A stretch of 64,000 nucleotides of DNA from Iodobacter fluviatilis (GTDB lineage Bacteria > Pseudomonadota > Gammaproteobacteria > Burkholderiales > Chitinibacteraceae). This document shows, one piece after another, positions 17,826 through 28,951 of the stretch; position 1 is the first letter of the stretch, and each line of letters starts with the position of its first letter. The position numbers and the translations under genes were made by a program. The stretch is from positions 1,922,001 to 1,986,000 of the forward strand of contig NZ_CP025781.1 of the NCBI RefSeq assembly GCF_004194535.1, read 5' to 3'. The notes under the pieces were generated by a model that worked only from the letters and a program-made list of their open reading frames with translations, was not told the origin of the DNA and did no database searches.

Positions 17826-18029
17826 ATGGAAGCTGAACTTGTAAATCTTGAAGACAAAATTGGGCAATTGGCTCAGCTTTGTCGTGAGTTACGCGATGAA
17901 AATCGGGGCTTACGCCAGAAATTATTGCTAACACAGCAGCAAAATCAAGGTTTGCTCGCTAAGGTAGAGGGCAGCAAAGAAAGAGTTGCTGCTATCTTGG
18001 CGAAACTGCCGGAGGATCAGAATGAGTGA
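17826..18029 (+). CDS. Small coiled-coil protein (TIGR02449-like), upstream of zapA
   Basis: A 67-residue protein that is almost entirely a charged coiled coil with heptad Leu positions (LEDKIGQLAQLCRELRDENRGLRQKLLLTQQQ...). Proteins of this size and character commonly precede zapA in gamma- and betaproteobacteria and are annotated TIGR02449. A division-related, ZapB-like role is possible but unproven. Its last eight bases overlap the start of zapA, which indicates tight coupling. Confidence 0.8.
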   Translation: MEAELVNLEDKIGQLAQLCRELRDENRGLRQKLLLTQQQNQGLLAKVEGSKERVAAILAKLPEDQNE

Positions 18030-18339
18030 TGCGGTGATTAAGCAACTCGACGTTTCTATCATGGGCCGTGAGTTTCGTGTGGCTTGTCCAGAAAACGAAG
18101 AAGCGACTTTAGTACAGGCCGTAGAGCTCCTAGATCAGCGTATGCATGAGATTCGCGCGTCTGGTAAGGTGGTTGGTTTGGAAAAAATTGCCATTATGGC
18201 TGCGTTAAATATTACGCATGAATATTTGCATACGCGGGTTGATGGGGGTTTTGACATTGCTACAATTCAGCGTAGAATTACCAACATGAATTCAGCGATT
18301 GACGCAGTAATTGGCGAACAGACTGATATGTTTTCCTAA
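18022..18339 (+). CDS. zapA: Cell division protein ZapA
   Basis: ZapA is a cytosolic protein that crosslinks FtsZ filaments. The ATG at 18022 has a strong GGAGGA eight bases upstream and gives 105 residues. Recognisable parts are the N-terminal VSIMGREFRVACPENEEATL, LLDQRMHEIR, and the helical AALNITHEYL segment. A longer open frame from 17986 lies inside the preceding gene. It is followed by 6S RNA and fau, the usual zapA-ssrS-fau order. Confidence 0.93.
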   Translation: MSDAVIKQLDVSIMGREFRVACPENEEATLVQAVELLDQRMHEIRASGKVVGLEKIAIMAALNITHEYLHTRVDGGFDIATIQRRITNMNSAIDAVIGEQTDMFS

Positions 18340-18362
18340 TGTGGCAATTGTGTAAACCAATG

Positions 18363-18536
18363 CTTTCCTGCGGTGTTTGTTACGACTTGTCTCTCTGAAC
18401 CAATAATTACTTTGGTTGCCTGCCATGAGTGTGCCTGTTGTGCGCATCCCCCGTTGGATGCACCTGATGGCATCCGGTCGGTGACCGCTTGAACCTTCGG
18501 TTCAAGATTGCTCGTCGGACGGCACTCGCGGGAAGC
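18363..18536 (+). ncRNA. ssrS: 6S RNA
   Basis: The position between zapA and the 5-formyltetrahydrofolate cyclo-ligase gene is the conserved location of 6S RNA. The ends pair (CTTTCCTGCGGTGTT with the complement of GCACTCGCGGGAAG), giving the closing stem of the long rod. The internal hairpin CTTGAACCTTCGGTTCAAG matches the equivalent hairpin in the E. coli RNA. 6S RNA mimics an open promoter and sequesters the housekeeping RNA polymerase in stationary phase. The ends are approximate. Confidence 0.85.
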
Positions 18537-18556
18537 TCTTCATTGTTTCACATCAC

Positions 18557-19158
18557 GTGAATATCATCAGTAAATCTAGCAAATCCGAAGCGCGGCGTTT
18601 GATACGTCGTGCTCGTGCTTCAATACCCCCCTTGAAAGACATGCCGCAGAAAGTGCTGTTGCTATTCAGGCAAAGCAGCTTGGCTTATTGCGGCGTGGCC
18701 TAAAAGTTGCGGCATATGTTCCTGCAGGCAGTGAGTTTTCTCCTTGGCTATTAATGCTACGTGCCATTTCAGGTGGTGTAGAGGTGTATCTGCCACAAGT
18801 GCCAAAGCGTGGTAGAAAGCTTACTTTTGTACGTTTGGATGCTAAAAATCGTTGGAAGCTTGGTCCACAAAACATTTTGGAGCTGCAATCTGGCGTGCCA
18901 TGCTCCCCACGTGATCTGGATATCGTGTTTCTGCCCTTGTTGGGTTTTGATTCAAATCTGGCTCGTTTAGGGCAGGGTGGTGGATATTACGATTGCACTT
19001 TTGAGTTTCGGCGCTGGCGTCGGGTATGGAAAAAGCCCCGTTTAGTGGGCTTAGCTTTTGATGTGCAGCATGTGGAACAATTAGCGGTGGATACTTGGGA
19101 CTTACGATTAGATTACATTTTAAGCGGTCAAAGAATTTGGCGAAATCCTAATCGCTGA
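18557..19158 (+). pseudogene. fau: 5-formyltetrahydrofolate cyclo-ligase, interrupted by a one-base frameshift
   Basis: The product would convert 5-formyl-THF to 5,10-methenyl-THF. From GTG 18557 the frame reads VNIISKSSKSEARRLIRRAR, then fails after a run of six C at 18626-18631. The remainder (ERHAAESAVAIQAKQLG... to 19158) is in the next frame and ends with the ligase motifs FLPLLGFD and RLGQGGGYYD. Adding one C to the run joins both halves into a normal ~200-residue enzyme. The cause may be assembly error, real mutation, or slippage. A TTG at 18688 could start only a fragment lacking the N-terminal ATP-binding part. Coupling to 6S RNA is conserved. Confidence 0.75.
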
Positions 19159-19434
19159 TTACATTTTGTTGTAGTCATGCACATGTATGTTTCTGGGCTG
19201 CACAGTCATTATTTAGCTAGATGACATGTATCTTTTTGCCAAATTTAGCTGTTTTGTGAGATAACGCAAATTTATGCAATGACAAAGGCAATAAATTCAC
19301 AATTATTTTCTTTGCCTAAGCACTAAACTAGCAGCCAGTAGAAATATCCTAAGTGCAACGGATTGCTACATCCCGATTGGCTATAAAGCCGACAAAGAGT
19401 CTTTACAAGCACTACCCCCAATAACGAGGTTGCC

Positions 19435-21996
19435 ATGAATAACTCGACTCAAGCCTCTCGGCTGGATCTATTTGCACCGCTGTCTGGTGTTGTTGTTGCT
19501 ATCGAATCGGTTCCTGATCCGGTTTTCGCTCAAAAAATGGTGGGAGATGGGATTTCCGTTGACCCAATCTCCAATCACTTGCTCGCACCTATTGCCGGTA
19601 AAGTGACTCAACTTCATTCTTCACGGCACGCGATTACCATTACCACGCCTGCAGGTGTTGAAGTGCTGATTCATATTGGTTTGGATACGGTCATGATGCG
19701 TGGTGAAGGTTTTACCGCTAAAGTGGCCGAGGGGGCAGAAGTAAAAGTTGGTCAGCCGTTGATTGAGTTTGATGCCGATTTGGTTGCGCGTAAAGCTTTG
19801 AGCTTATTGACGCAAATGGTCATTACAACGGGAGATAAAGTGGTTAAGTACACCCCAACAACTAAAAAAACGGTTGTTGCTGGGCAAGACATTTTACTTT
19901 CTTTAGATTTAGCAGGTGCCACGCTGGTTGGCAATGCAAGTAGCGTCGCTCCACAAGCAGATGCTGCTATTCAATCTGCGGCCGTGATTGTGCCAAATCC
20001 AACGGGTTTACACGCACGTCCTGCCGCTGTGCTTGCCAATATGGCCAAGACTTTTACATCTGAACTCAAGTTAGTTCGCGCTGGTGATGAAGCCAATGCA
20101 AAATCCGTAGTTTCGATTATGGGCTTGGAAGTTCAGCACGGAGATTCGATTTTTGTAAAAGCCATCGGCCCGGATGCAGGTCAAGCCGCTAAAGCACTAG
20201 CAGAGCTGATTGCCAGTGGTTCAGGTGAAGACTGTGGTGGTGTATTGCCTGCGGTGGCTGCAAAGCATATTCCTAAGGCACAAACTCGGCCTGCATTAAA
20301 ATCGAATGATCCAAATGTACTGATGGGTGTGTCTGCCTCACCAGGTTTGGCTGTTGGGCATATTTTCCAAGTAAAACAAGAAGTGATCGACGTGCATGAA
20401 GCAGGTGACAAGCCTGAGCTAGAAAAACGTCGCTTAGATGTTGCGCTAAAAGAAGCGTATCAGCAGTTAGAAGCATTGAAAGGTGAGATTGCCGATCCGG
20501 AAAAGGCAGGAATTTTTACCGCTCACCAAGAGTTATTATCCGATCCTGATTTATTAGACTTGGCTACTGCCGCGATTAGCCAAGGGAAGAGCGCAGGCTT
20601 TGCATGGCGCGCTGCATTTACCAGCTACGCTGATAAATTAGCGAAGCTTAAAAATGAAATTTTAGCGGGCCGAGCTAATGATATTCGCGATATTGGCCGC
20701 CGTGTATTGCGCTTGATTGCTGGGATTAAAGAGGCAGCGTTTGAAGTGCCAGATGATGCCATTCTGATTGCAGAAGATTTAACCCCATCGGATACCGCAA
20801 GTTTAGACCGCAATAAAGTACTTGGGTTTTGTACGATTGGTGGCGGAGCAACTAGCCACGTAGCGATCTTGGCTAGATCTCTGAATATTCCGGCGATTTG
20901 TGGCATCGAAGATGCCGCATTGCAATTGGCCAACGGTACACCAGTTATTTTAGAAGGCAGCAAGGGTTGTTTGCGTTTAAATCCTTCGCCAGAAGAAGTC
21001 AGTAGCATTCGTGAACGCCAACTTAAATTAGCAAAACGTCAGGCAGAAGAGCTGGCTGCAGCTTTTGAGCCCGCTACCACTACTGATGGTGTTTGCGTTG
21101 AAGTAGTCGCTAATATTGGCGGGCTGGAAGAAGCACAGCACTCCGTTAAACTCGGCGGTGAAGGTGTTGGCTTGTTACGCAGCGAGTTTTTGTACTTAGA
21201 ACGCACCGAAGCGCCTTCAGAAGCCGAACAAGACAAAATATATAGCGATATTGCTAAATCACTTGGCAAGGATAGAACTTTTGTTGTTCGTACTTTAGAC
21301 GTGGGTGGCGATAAGCCTTTGCCTTATTTACCGATGCCTGCAGAAGAAAACCCTTTCTTGGGCGTGCGCGGTGTGCGTTTATGCTTGGCCGAGCCAGAAT
21401 TATTGCATACACAAATTCGTGCGATTTTGCGCTCTGCCGAACACGCTAAGTTAGCCATCATGTTCCCGATGATTACTTCTTTAGAAGAAGTTCGTGAAGT
21501 GAAGCGCATTGTGGCGGAAGAAAAAGCAGTGCTAGGTGTTACCGCTGCAGTACAGATCGGGATTATGGTAGAAGTGCCGGCTACTGCAGTGATGGCAGAA
21601 ATCTTTGCTCGTGAAGTGGATTTCTTCTCGATCGGTACTAACGATCTAACCCAATACACACTGGCGATGGATCGCGGCCATCCTAAGCTAGCTAAAGATG
21701 CCGATGCAATGCACCCAGGTGTCTTGCGTTTGATCGCTAACACCGTGAAGGGGGCGCATACCCATGGCAAGTGGGTAGGGGTTTGCGGTGGTATTGCATC
21801 TGATCCTTCAGCGGTTCCCTTGTTAATTGGTATGGGTGTGGATGAATTATCCGTCAGCGTACCGGCTATTCCGGCTGTTAAAGCCTTGGTGCGTACATTG
21901 TCGAAAGCGGATTGCCAAAAGTTGGCGGCTGAAGTGCTTCAAATGGGTACGGTAGCAGAAGTGCGTACGCGTTTATCTCAGCAGCTTGCTGATTAA
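19435..21996 (+). CDS. nagF: PTS multiphosphoryl protein EIIA(Glc/GlcNAc)-HPr-enzyme I
   Basis: An 853-residue cytoplasmic fusion that carries phosphate from PEP to a sugar permease. EIIA of the glucose family spans about 1-160, with active His 80 (VLIHIGLDTV). HPr spans about 180-265, with His 193 (NPTGLHARPAA). Enzyme I spans about 290-853, with His 475 (GGGATSHVAILAR), the PEP-binding FLGVRGVRLCL and a Cys in WVGVCGGIASD. The same fusion accompanies nagE in other Neisseriales and in Xanthomonads, where it takes up N-acetylglucosamine. A terminator or attenuator hairpin separates it from the downstream EIIB-like gene. Confidence 0.93.
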   Translation: MNNSTQASRLDLFAPLSGVVVAIESVPDPVFAQKMVGDGISVDPISNHLLAPIAGKVTQLHSSRHAITITTPAGVEVLIHIGLDTVMMRGEGFTAKVAEGAEVKVGQPLIEFDADLVARKALSLLTQMVITTGDKVVKYTPTTKKTVVAGQDILLSLDLAGATLVGNASSVAPQADAAIQSAAVIVPNPTGLHARPAAVLANMAKTFTSELKLVRAGDEANAKSVVSIMGLEVQHGDSIFVKAIGPDAGQAAKALAELIASGSGEDCGGVLPAVAAKHIPKAQTRPALKSNDPNVLMGVSASPGLAVGHIFQVKQEVIDVHEAGDKPELEKRRLDVALKEAYQQLEALKGEIADPEKAGIFTAHQELLSDPDLLDLATAAISQGKSAGFAWRAAFTSYADKLAKLKNEILAGRANDIRDIGRRVLRLIAGIKEAAFEVPDDAILIAEDLTPSDTASLDRNKVLGFCTIGGGATSHVAILARSLNIPAICGIEDAALQLANGTPVILEGSKGCLRLNPSPEEVSSIRERQLKLAKRQAEELAAAFEPATTTDGVCVEVVANIGGLEEAQHSVKLGGEGVGLLRSEFLYLERTEAPSEAEQDKIYSDIAKSLGKDRTFVVRTLDVGGDKPLPYLPMPAEENPFLGVRGVRLCLAEPELLHTQIRAILRSAEHAKLAIMFPMITSLEEVREVKRIVAEEKAVLGVTAAVQIGIMVEVPATAVMAEIFAREVDFFSIGTNDLTQYTLAMDRGHPKLAKDADAMHPGVLRLIANTVKGAHTHGKWVGVCGGIASDPSAVPLLIGMGVDELSVSVPAIPAVKALVRTLSKADCQKLAAEVLQMGTVAEVRTRLSQQLAD

Positions 21997-22005
21997 ATGA
22001 TGATT

Positions 22006-22032
22006 AAAACAGGCCGCTATTGGCCTGTTTTG
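22006..22032 (+). terminator. Terminator or attenuator after nagF
   Basis: AAAACAGGCC, loop GCTATT, GGCCTGTTTT. The hairpin lies ten bases after the nagF stop. Read-through would continue into the EIIB-like gene and nagE. Confidence 0.8.
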
Positions 22033-22136
22033 TCAAGCGGACAGGTCAAGCTCTAAAGTCTTATATCATGCGGTGTTCAATGGATTGTGGCACTGCGCCT
22101 TATGCGTGAGAATCAATCTTAAAAGATCAAAATACC

Positions 22137-22370
22137 ATGCGTGACAGTTTTCCGTTTTTGTTGGTTGCAGCTTTGGGTGGCTGGGGCAATATTGGCTCCT
22201 TAGAACTGGTGGCTCTTACGCGTTTACGCGTGGTACTGAAAGATGCAAGCCGCTGTAATTTAGAGCGATTACAAAATGCCGGTGTTTTGGCAGTGATGCC
22301 TGTTAATGGTCCAGTTTTCCATCTTATTATTGGTGCAGATGCCCCACGCTATATGGAAATTCTGTCTTAA
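22137..22370 (+). CDS. Stand-alone EIIB-like domain lacking the phosphorylation cysteine
   Basis: A 77-residue protein with the fold pattern of glucose-family [19 protein letters not shown], then [18 protein letters not shown] and a C-terminal FHLIIG strand. Active EIIB domains carry Cys in the D-A-C-I-T-R-L-R motif, whereas here the position is Ala 26 (VALTRLR). It therefore cannot accept phosphate in the known way. It most resembles the second, Cys-less EIIB-like domain at the end of nagE (AIAGTRLRV...LADASR). It may be a regulatory or structural partner of the permease. It precedes nagE by 49 bases. Confidence 0.8.
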   Translation: MRDSFPFLLVAALGGWGNIGSLELVALTRLRVVLKDASRCNLERLQNAGVLAVMPVNGPVFHLIIGADAPRYMEILS

Positions 22371-22419
22371 GAAAATAGCTGCTTGGCTTTGTCAAGTAGT
22401 AGGCGGTACGGAGAAAGTG

Positions 22420-24183
22420 ATGTTTAAAAACGCTTTTGCATTTTTGCAAAAAATCGGCAAATCGCTCATGTTACCGGTGTCAGTATTGCCGGTAGCGGGT
22501 TTATTGCTTGGTTTTGGTGCTTCCAATTTTTCTTTTTTACCGGAAGTTGTTTCACATTTGATGGCCGCAGGCGGCGGTGCGATTTTTGGTAATCTCGCTC
22601 TTATTTTTGCAATTGGTGTGGCCTTAGGTTTAACCGAAAACGACGGCGTAGCTGCAATTGCTGCCGTGGTTGGCTATGTTGTACTGCTGGCAACGATGGG
22701 GGTGATGGCGCCGGTACTGGGCTCTGAACCTGCCATGGTGATGGGTATGAAGGCGATGGAAACCGGCGTATTTGGCGGGATTATCGCCGGTGCTCTGGCG
22801 GCTGGCTTATTCAATAAATACTATCGCATCGAGCTACCACCTTACCTTGGCTTCTTTGCCGGTAAGCGTTTTGTGCCGATTGCAACGGGTATCGCAGCGA
22901 TCTTTGTCGGCGTGATCTTGTCGCTGATCTGGCCTCCGATTCAAGGTGTGATTAAGAGCTTCTCCTTATGGGCTGCCTATGCAGATCCACGCTTAGCCGC
23001 GACTTTGTATGGTTTTGTGGAACGGATGTTGGTGCCGTTTGGTCTGCATCATATTTGGAATGTGCCATTTTTCTTTGAAATTGGTAATTTTGTTGATGCA
23101 AGTGGTAAAGCCGTACATGGTGATATTGCTCGCTTCTTTGCCGGGGACCCTACTGCCGGGATCTTGTCTGGCGCGTTCTTGTTCAAAATGTTTGGCCTAC
23201 CTGCTGCGGCTATTGCCATTTGGCACACAGCCAAACCGGAAAACCGCGTCAAAATTGGCGGTATTATGATTTCAGCTGCGCTGACTTCATTTATGACCGG
23301 TATTACCGAGCCAATTGAATTTGCTTTCTTGTTTGTGGCTCCACAACTGTATGTGATTCACGCTTTCTTGGCTGCATCTACCCAGTTTGTTGCTAACTCG
23401 CTCAATATTCATATGGGCTTTAGCTTCTCACAAGGGGGTATTGATTTCTTGATGTTTAATGCCTTGGGTAAATACGCGCAAAACTGGTGGTTGATTCTGC
23501 CTCTGGGCGCGGTTTACGCAGCGATTTACTACTCAGTATTCCGCTTTGTGATTGTAAAACTCAATCTGAAAACACCGGGTCGTGAAGACGAAACGGCGGA
23601 AGAGCACATTGTGGATAGCAGCGAGCATGGCCGTGCACGTGAATTAGTGCTGGCATTTGGTGGTCGCAGCAATATTAGCGGTTTGGATGCATGTATTACC
23701 CGTTTGCGTATTTCGGTTAAAGATATCTCGAAAGTGAATCAGCCTAAGCTGAAAGCCATGGGTGCTGCTGGTGTGATGGTGGTAGGTAATGGTATTCAGG
23801 CTATTTTTGGTACGCAATCAGACAATCTGAAATCCGATATGGTGAATTACCTGAAAGTAGCAGGCCCTGAAGCAGACGCCGTAACTGCTCCAGTTCAGGC
23901 ACTAGCGGCAGTGACTTCTACCAAGGCAAGCGCTACGGGTGGTAGCGATATTCATGGTAAAGCGATGCAAATTCAGGCGGCTTTGGGTGGTTTATCTAAC
24001 ATTCGTAAGTTAGAAGCCATTGCGGGTACGCGCTTGCGTGTAGAGCTTGCAGATGCTTCACGCCTTGATGAAGCCGCTTTAAAAGCAGCGGGTGTAGAAG
24101 GCGTGATGCCACAGGGTGAACAAGTATTCCACCTGATTGTGGGGCAACATGCCGGCGATGTTGCTAGTGCCTTAGCAAAATAA
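22420..24183 (+). CDS. nagE: N-acetylglucosamine-specific PTS permease EIICB with extra EIIB-like domain
   Basis: The 587-residue protein imports and phosphorylates GlcNAc (glucose is the alternative). The ATG at 22420 follows GGAGAAAGTG; the longer frame from 22306 overlaps the preceding gene. EIIC (about 1-385) contains [31 protein letters not shown] and [12 protein letters not shown], typical of the GlcNAc/glucose subfamily. EIIB (about 403-480) has active Cys 425 (LDACITRLR). A third domain (about 512-587) repeats the EIIB fold with Ala 535 replacing the Cys. The nagF partner supplies EIIA. No nagA, nagB or regulator gene is adjacent. Confidence 0.9.
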   Translation: MFKNAFAFLQKIGKSLMLPVSVLPVAGLLLGFGASNFSFLPEVVSHLMAAGGGAIFGNLALIFAIGVALGLTENDGVAAIAAVVGYVVLLATMGVMAPVLGSEPAMVMGMKAMETGVFGGIIAGALAAGLFNKYYRIELPPYLGFFAGKRFVPIATGIAAIFVGVILSLIWPPIQGVIKSFSLWAAYADPRLAATLYGFVERMLVPFGLHHIWNVPFFFEIGNFVDASGKAVHGDIARFFAGDPTAGILSGAFLFKMFGLPAAAIAIWHTAKPENRVKIGGIMISAALTSFMTGITEPIEFAFLFVAPQLYVIHAFLAASTQFVANSLNIHMGFSFSQGGIDFLMFNALGKYAQNWWLILPLGAVYAAIYYSVFRFVIVKLNLKTPGREDETAEEHIVDSSEHGRARELVLAFGGRSNISGLDACITRLRISVKDISKVNQPKLKAMGAAGVMVVGNGIQAIFGTQSDNLKSDMVNYLKVAGPEADAVTAPVQALAAVTSTKASATGGSDIHGKAMQIQAALGGLSNIRKLEAIAGTRLRVELADASRLDEAALKAAGVEGVMPQGEQVFHLIVGQHAGDVASALAK

Positions 24184-24200
24184 AAGCTTAACGCTCTATA

Positions 24201-24230
24201 AAAACCCGTTAGTGATGACGGGTTTTTTTT
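24201..24230 (+). terminator. Rho-independent terminator after nagE
   Basis: The stem AAAACCCGT / ACGGGTTTT with loop TAGTGATG is followed by T8. Confidence 0.88.
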
Positions 24231-24287
24231 TGGAATAAAAAGTAATGGTAAGCTGGATATCAAAATATCTTCCTGGCATAGATACAT

Positions 24288-24950
24288 ATGAATGCATTTG
24301 AGCGTGATGGCTTTGCTTTGGTTTCCGCCGTATTAAACCCTGCGGAATGTAGAGCTATTGCTGGGCAGATTGAAAAAATGCGTTGCACCACGGTAGGAAC
24401 ACGGCGTTTCTTATCGCAAGATGGGTGCCGCTCTCTTTCTGCAAAAATACGCCAGAATCCGGTTTTATCACCATTGATTCCAGCAGGCATGGTTGCGGTT
24501 CAGTGCACCTTTTTTGAAAAATCTGCTTCCCGAAATTGGCTGGTCGCGGTGCATCAAGATTTAAGCATTCCTGTGGCAGAGCGTATTGAGCACCCTGCAT
24601 TGCAGGGCTGGTCAGTTAAAGAAGGCCAGCTGTATGTACAAGCACCTGTTGAGATATTGCAGCAGCTGATTGCGGTGAGGATTCATTTGGATCCGTGTGG
24701 GGCAGATGATGGCCCGCTACGCTTGGTGCCAGGATCGCATTTGCAAGGCTTGGTAACGGCGGAGGATGCTGTCTTAGCTCGCCAGCAAGAGATCGTCTGT
24801 GCGGCTGAATCTGGTAGCGCTTTGTTGATGCGGCCTTTGCTTTTGCATTCATCGTCAAAATCATCAGGCAAAAGCCAGCGCAGAGTCTTGCACTTTCTAT
24901 TTGCTCCCATAGCGCTTCCTTTGGGGCTTCGCTGGAGCGATACAGTTTGA
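24288..24950 (+). CDS. Phytanoyl-CoA dioxygenase (PhyH)-family protein
   Basis: A 220-residue Fe(II)/2-oxoglutarate oxygenase-like protein. The iron-binding pattern is HQD (VHQDLSI, about residues 87-89), with a distal His followed by an Arg (LLLHSSSKSSGKSQRRVLHF). The central RIHLDPCGADDGPLRLVPGSH segment, with its Gly-Pro-Leu and Gly-Ser-His, is typical of PhyH. Bacterial relatives hydroxylate varied small molecules, and the substrate is unknown. It is not obviously in an operon; terminators and gaps lie on both sides. Confidence 0.82.
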   Translation: MNAFERDGFALVSAVLNPAECRAIAGQIEKMRCTTVGTRRFLSQDGCRSLSAKIRQNPVLSPLIPAGMVAVQCTFFEKSASRNWLVAVHQDLSIPVAERIEHPALQGWSVKEGQLYVQAPVEILQQLIAVRIHLDPCGADDGPLRLVPGSHLQGLVTAEDAVLARQQEIVCAAESGSALLMRPLLLHSSSKSSGKSQRRVLHFLFAPIALPLGLRWSDTV

Positions 24951-25041
24951 TTGGGGTATTTGTTTGATTATTTGCAAAGCAAAAACGTGTTATTTTTGGT
25001 GGAACGGATTGCAAATCGCAGTGCTAACTAGGAAATAAACC

Positions 25042-25236
25042 ATGAATAAAGTTTTACGCAGAAGTCGTGATGATCAGTGGGTTGCAGGGGTAATGGGAGG
25101 GCTGGCTGATTATCTGGGGATAGGCTCGGGCAAGCTGCGTCTGATCTTTGTGATTGTGTCTTGCATATCGGCGGCGTTTCCCGGTATTTTTGTTTATTTG
25201 ATTCTGTGGTTTTTGATGCCTAAGCAAGGCGCTTGA
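25042..25236 (+). CDS. PspC-domain membrane protein
   Basis: A 64-residue protein consisting only of a PspC domain. The N-terminal LRRSRDDQWVAGVMGGLADYLGI is followed by one long hydrophobic segment with a central Gly-Ile break (IVSCISAAFPGIFVYLILWFLMP). PspC domains take part in envelope-stress signalling with PspA and PspB, but neither is present here. GGAAAT precedes the ATG. Confidence 0.85.
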   Translation: MNKVLRRSRDDQWVAGVMGGLADYLGIGSGKLRLIFVIVSCISAAFPGIFVYLILWFLMPKQGA

Positions 25237-25290
25237 TCCAGTATTTGCTATGTTTTCGTTTTATCGTTTTTTTAATTAAAGGCGCTGCAT

Positions 25291-25797
25291 TTGACCTTAC
25301 TTACTCTTAATCGTGGCATTTATGCCAAAGTGCAAATCAGACCGCGATGGCCAGCTCAGCAGGTGCAGGTAGATTCAGATGTATTTAGTAAATTGCAGCG
25401 CATTCAGACGAATTTACCTGAGCACATTGGTTTGATTTTGACTCGGGGCTATGAAAAAAAAGAATCTCAGCTTGGTTTCGCCCGTAATAAGTTTCGTTCT
25501 CTGGGTATTCGCACATTTCGCTTTTGTTATTCCAGTAGGCAAGGTGAGATAGATGCCATTTTTGGAAGTAATGGCCACGACGTGGACGGTACTCATATTG
25601 ATGTGTCCTTTCTTCTGCATGGGCGTCGTGTACGGCTATTACCTCTGAGCGTGTTTACTCCACTATTTTGGCAAAAACGCCGAGTGGAGCGATATGTACT
25701 TCCGCTGTGTCAGGTAAAAGAGGCTCTTATCAATGAGGGTTTTCGAATTCACTTAAACTCAACTGAAAGCCTGCAAATACATTGTGATCTTGACTGA
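25291..25797 (+). CDS. Uncharacterised 168-aa protein with a His/Asp-rich NGHDVDGTHIDV motif
   Basis: I do not recognise this family with confidence. The protein is soluble-looking and lacks a signal peptide. LILTRGYE (about 48-55), then FGSNGHDVDGTHIDVSF (about 91-107), is reminiscent of M15/hedgehog-type zinc sites (Arg-containing RGY, then H..G...D). The spacing H-x3-G-x-H-x-D is not the canonical HxxGxAxD. A zinc-peptidase-like fold is only a guess. Its TGA shares its last base with the ATG of the downstream EamA transporter, so the two genes are coupled. Confidence 0.6.
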   Translation: MTLLTLNRGIYAKVQIRPRWPAQQVQVDSDVFSKLQRIQTNLPEHIGLILTRGYEKKESQLGFARNKFRSLGIRTFRFCYSSRQGEIDAIFGSNGHDVDGTHIDVSFLLHGRRVRLLPLSVFTPLFWQKRRVERYVLPLCQVKEALINEGFRIHLNSTESLQIHCDLD

Positions 25798-26675
25798 TGC
25801 CGCTTTCTGCTTTTGCTCTGGTTATTCTGGCGGGCTTTATTCATTCCTTGTGGAATATTGCGGCGAAAAAAGCCGGTGGAGACGCGCGTTTTGCTGGCTT
25901 TTCTAGCCTGATAATTATGGTGGTCTGGGCGCCGGTCGGCATTTACTATGGCTGGGACGTGGTGCCAAGCTGGGGCAGGCTTGAGTGGACTTTTGTTGCG
26001 CTCTCAGGCGTTTTACATGTGCTGTATTTTGTGGCGCTACTTCGAGGCTATCGCAAGGCCGATTTAACTGTGGTGTACCCGATAGCACGTGGTTCTGGGC
26101 CGCTGATTTCATCGATATGTGCGGTATTTTTGCTTGGCGAAGTGCTGTCTTTACAGGGCATGCTGGGAATGTTGGGGGTTGTGGCTGGGGTATTTTTAAT
26201 TGCCGGTGGGCCCAAAATCTTTAAAACGATGCAGGACGTTAGCCAAGGGCCACGCGTAAGGCAGGGGCTGTTTTATGGCCTGCTAACAGGCTTATTTATT
26301 GCCAGTTATACGGTTTTAGATGGCTATGCCGTCAAAGTTTTATTACTTTCACCGATTTTGCTGGATTACTTTGGCAATTTTATTCGGATTGTTTTTTTAG
26401 CGCCGCCCTTATTAAAAGGCAAAGCCACCACGCTTTCCCTGTGGAAAACACAATGGAAATACGCGCTGATTGTGGCGTTGATCAGCCCTATTTCTTATGT
26501 ATTGGTCTTATTTGCCATGCAGGCCGCACCGCTCAGCCACGTTGCTCCTGCCCGCGAAGTCTCTATGCTATTTGCTGCCTTAATTGGTGGGCGATTACTA
26601 GGAGAGGGTGATCGGCTATTACGTTTGCTGGGGGCGGTCTTTATTGCTACGGGTGTGATTGCCTTAGCGATGTAA
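25797..26675 (+). CDS. EamA/DMT-family transporter
   Basis: A 292-residue inner-membrane protein with about ten helices in two EamA repeats. FALVILAGFIHSLWNIAAKKAGGD opens the first repeat, YPIARGSGPLISSICAVFLLGE closes it, and HVAPAREVSMLFAALIGGRLLGEG lies near the end. Similar proteins are often annotated as multidrug or phosphonate-associated permeases, but the substrate is unknown. It starts on the final base of the preceding gene's stop. Confidence 0.85.
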   Translation: MPLSAFALVILAGFIHSLWNIAAKKAGGDARFAGFSSLIIMVVWAPVGIYYGWDVVPSWGRLEWTFVALSGVLHVLYFVALLRGYRKADLTVVYPIARGSGPLISSICAVFLLGEVLSLQGMLGMLGVVAGVFLIAGGPKIFKTMQDVSQGPRVRQGLFYGLLTGLFIASYTVLDGYAVKVLLLSPILLDYFGNFIRIVFLAPPLLKGKATTLSLWKTQWKYALIVALISPISYVLVLFAMQAAPLSHVAPAREVSMLFAALIGGRLLGEGDRLLRLLGAVFIATGVIALAM

Positions 26676-26679
26676 AAAT

Positions 26680-26700
26680 GGGCTTGTGAATCACAAGCCC
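26680..26700 (-). terminator. Possible terminator hairpin read from the minus strand
   Basis: GGGCTTGTGA / TCACAAGCCC forms a ten-base stem with a one-base loop. On the minus strand it is followed by five T. It lies downstream of fadH (minus), about 200 bases past its stop, and just after the plus-strand transporter. Which transcript it ends is unclear. Confidence 0.45.
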
Positions 26701-26754
26701 GATCTGGCCGCTCAGCCGGACTTGCCCTATATTAACTTCCTGAAATGGCTGGCC

Positions 26755-26828
26755 CGTCATCCCCGAGTGTATTTATCGGGGATCCAGCAGAGCCGCTGGA
26801 TTCCCGACAAGAACACTCGGGAATGACG
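26755..26828. repeat. Palindromic intergenic repeat, copy 1
   Basis: CGTCATCCCCGAGTGT at the left and ACACTCGGGAATGACG at the right are inverted copies. Inner GGGGATCCAGC / GCTGGATTCCC also pair. The same architecture occurs at 51945-52018. Short palindromes of this sequence type are common between genes in proteobacteria. Confidence 0.75.
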
Positions 26829-26905
26829 ATCTTATTGAGGGTGTCATTTTTGGAGCTTATTTTAAGCTATTCCTTAGGTCCACCCAAAGTCCAATAGGCT
26901 CTAGC

Positions 26906-28951
<2,046 letters not shown>

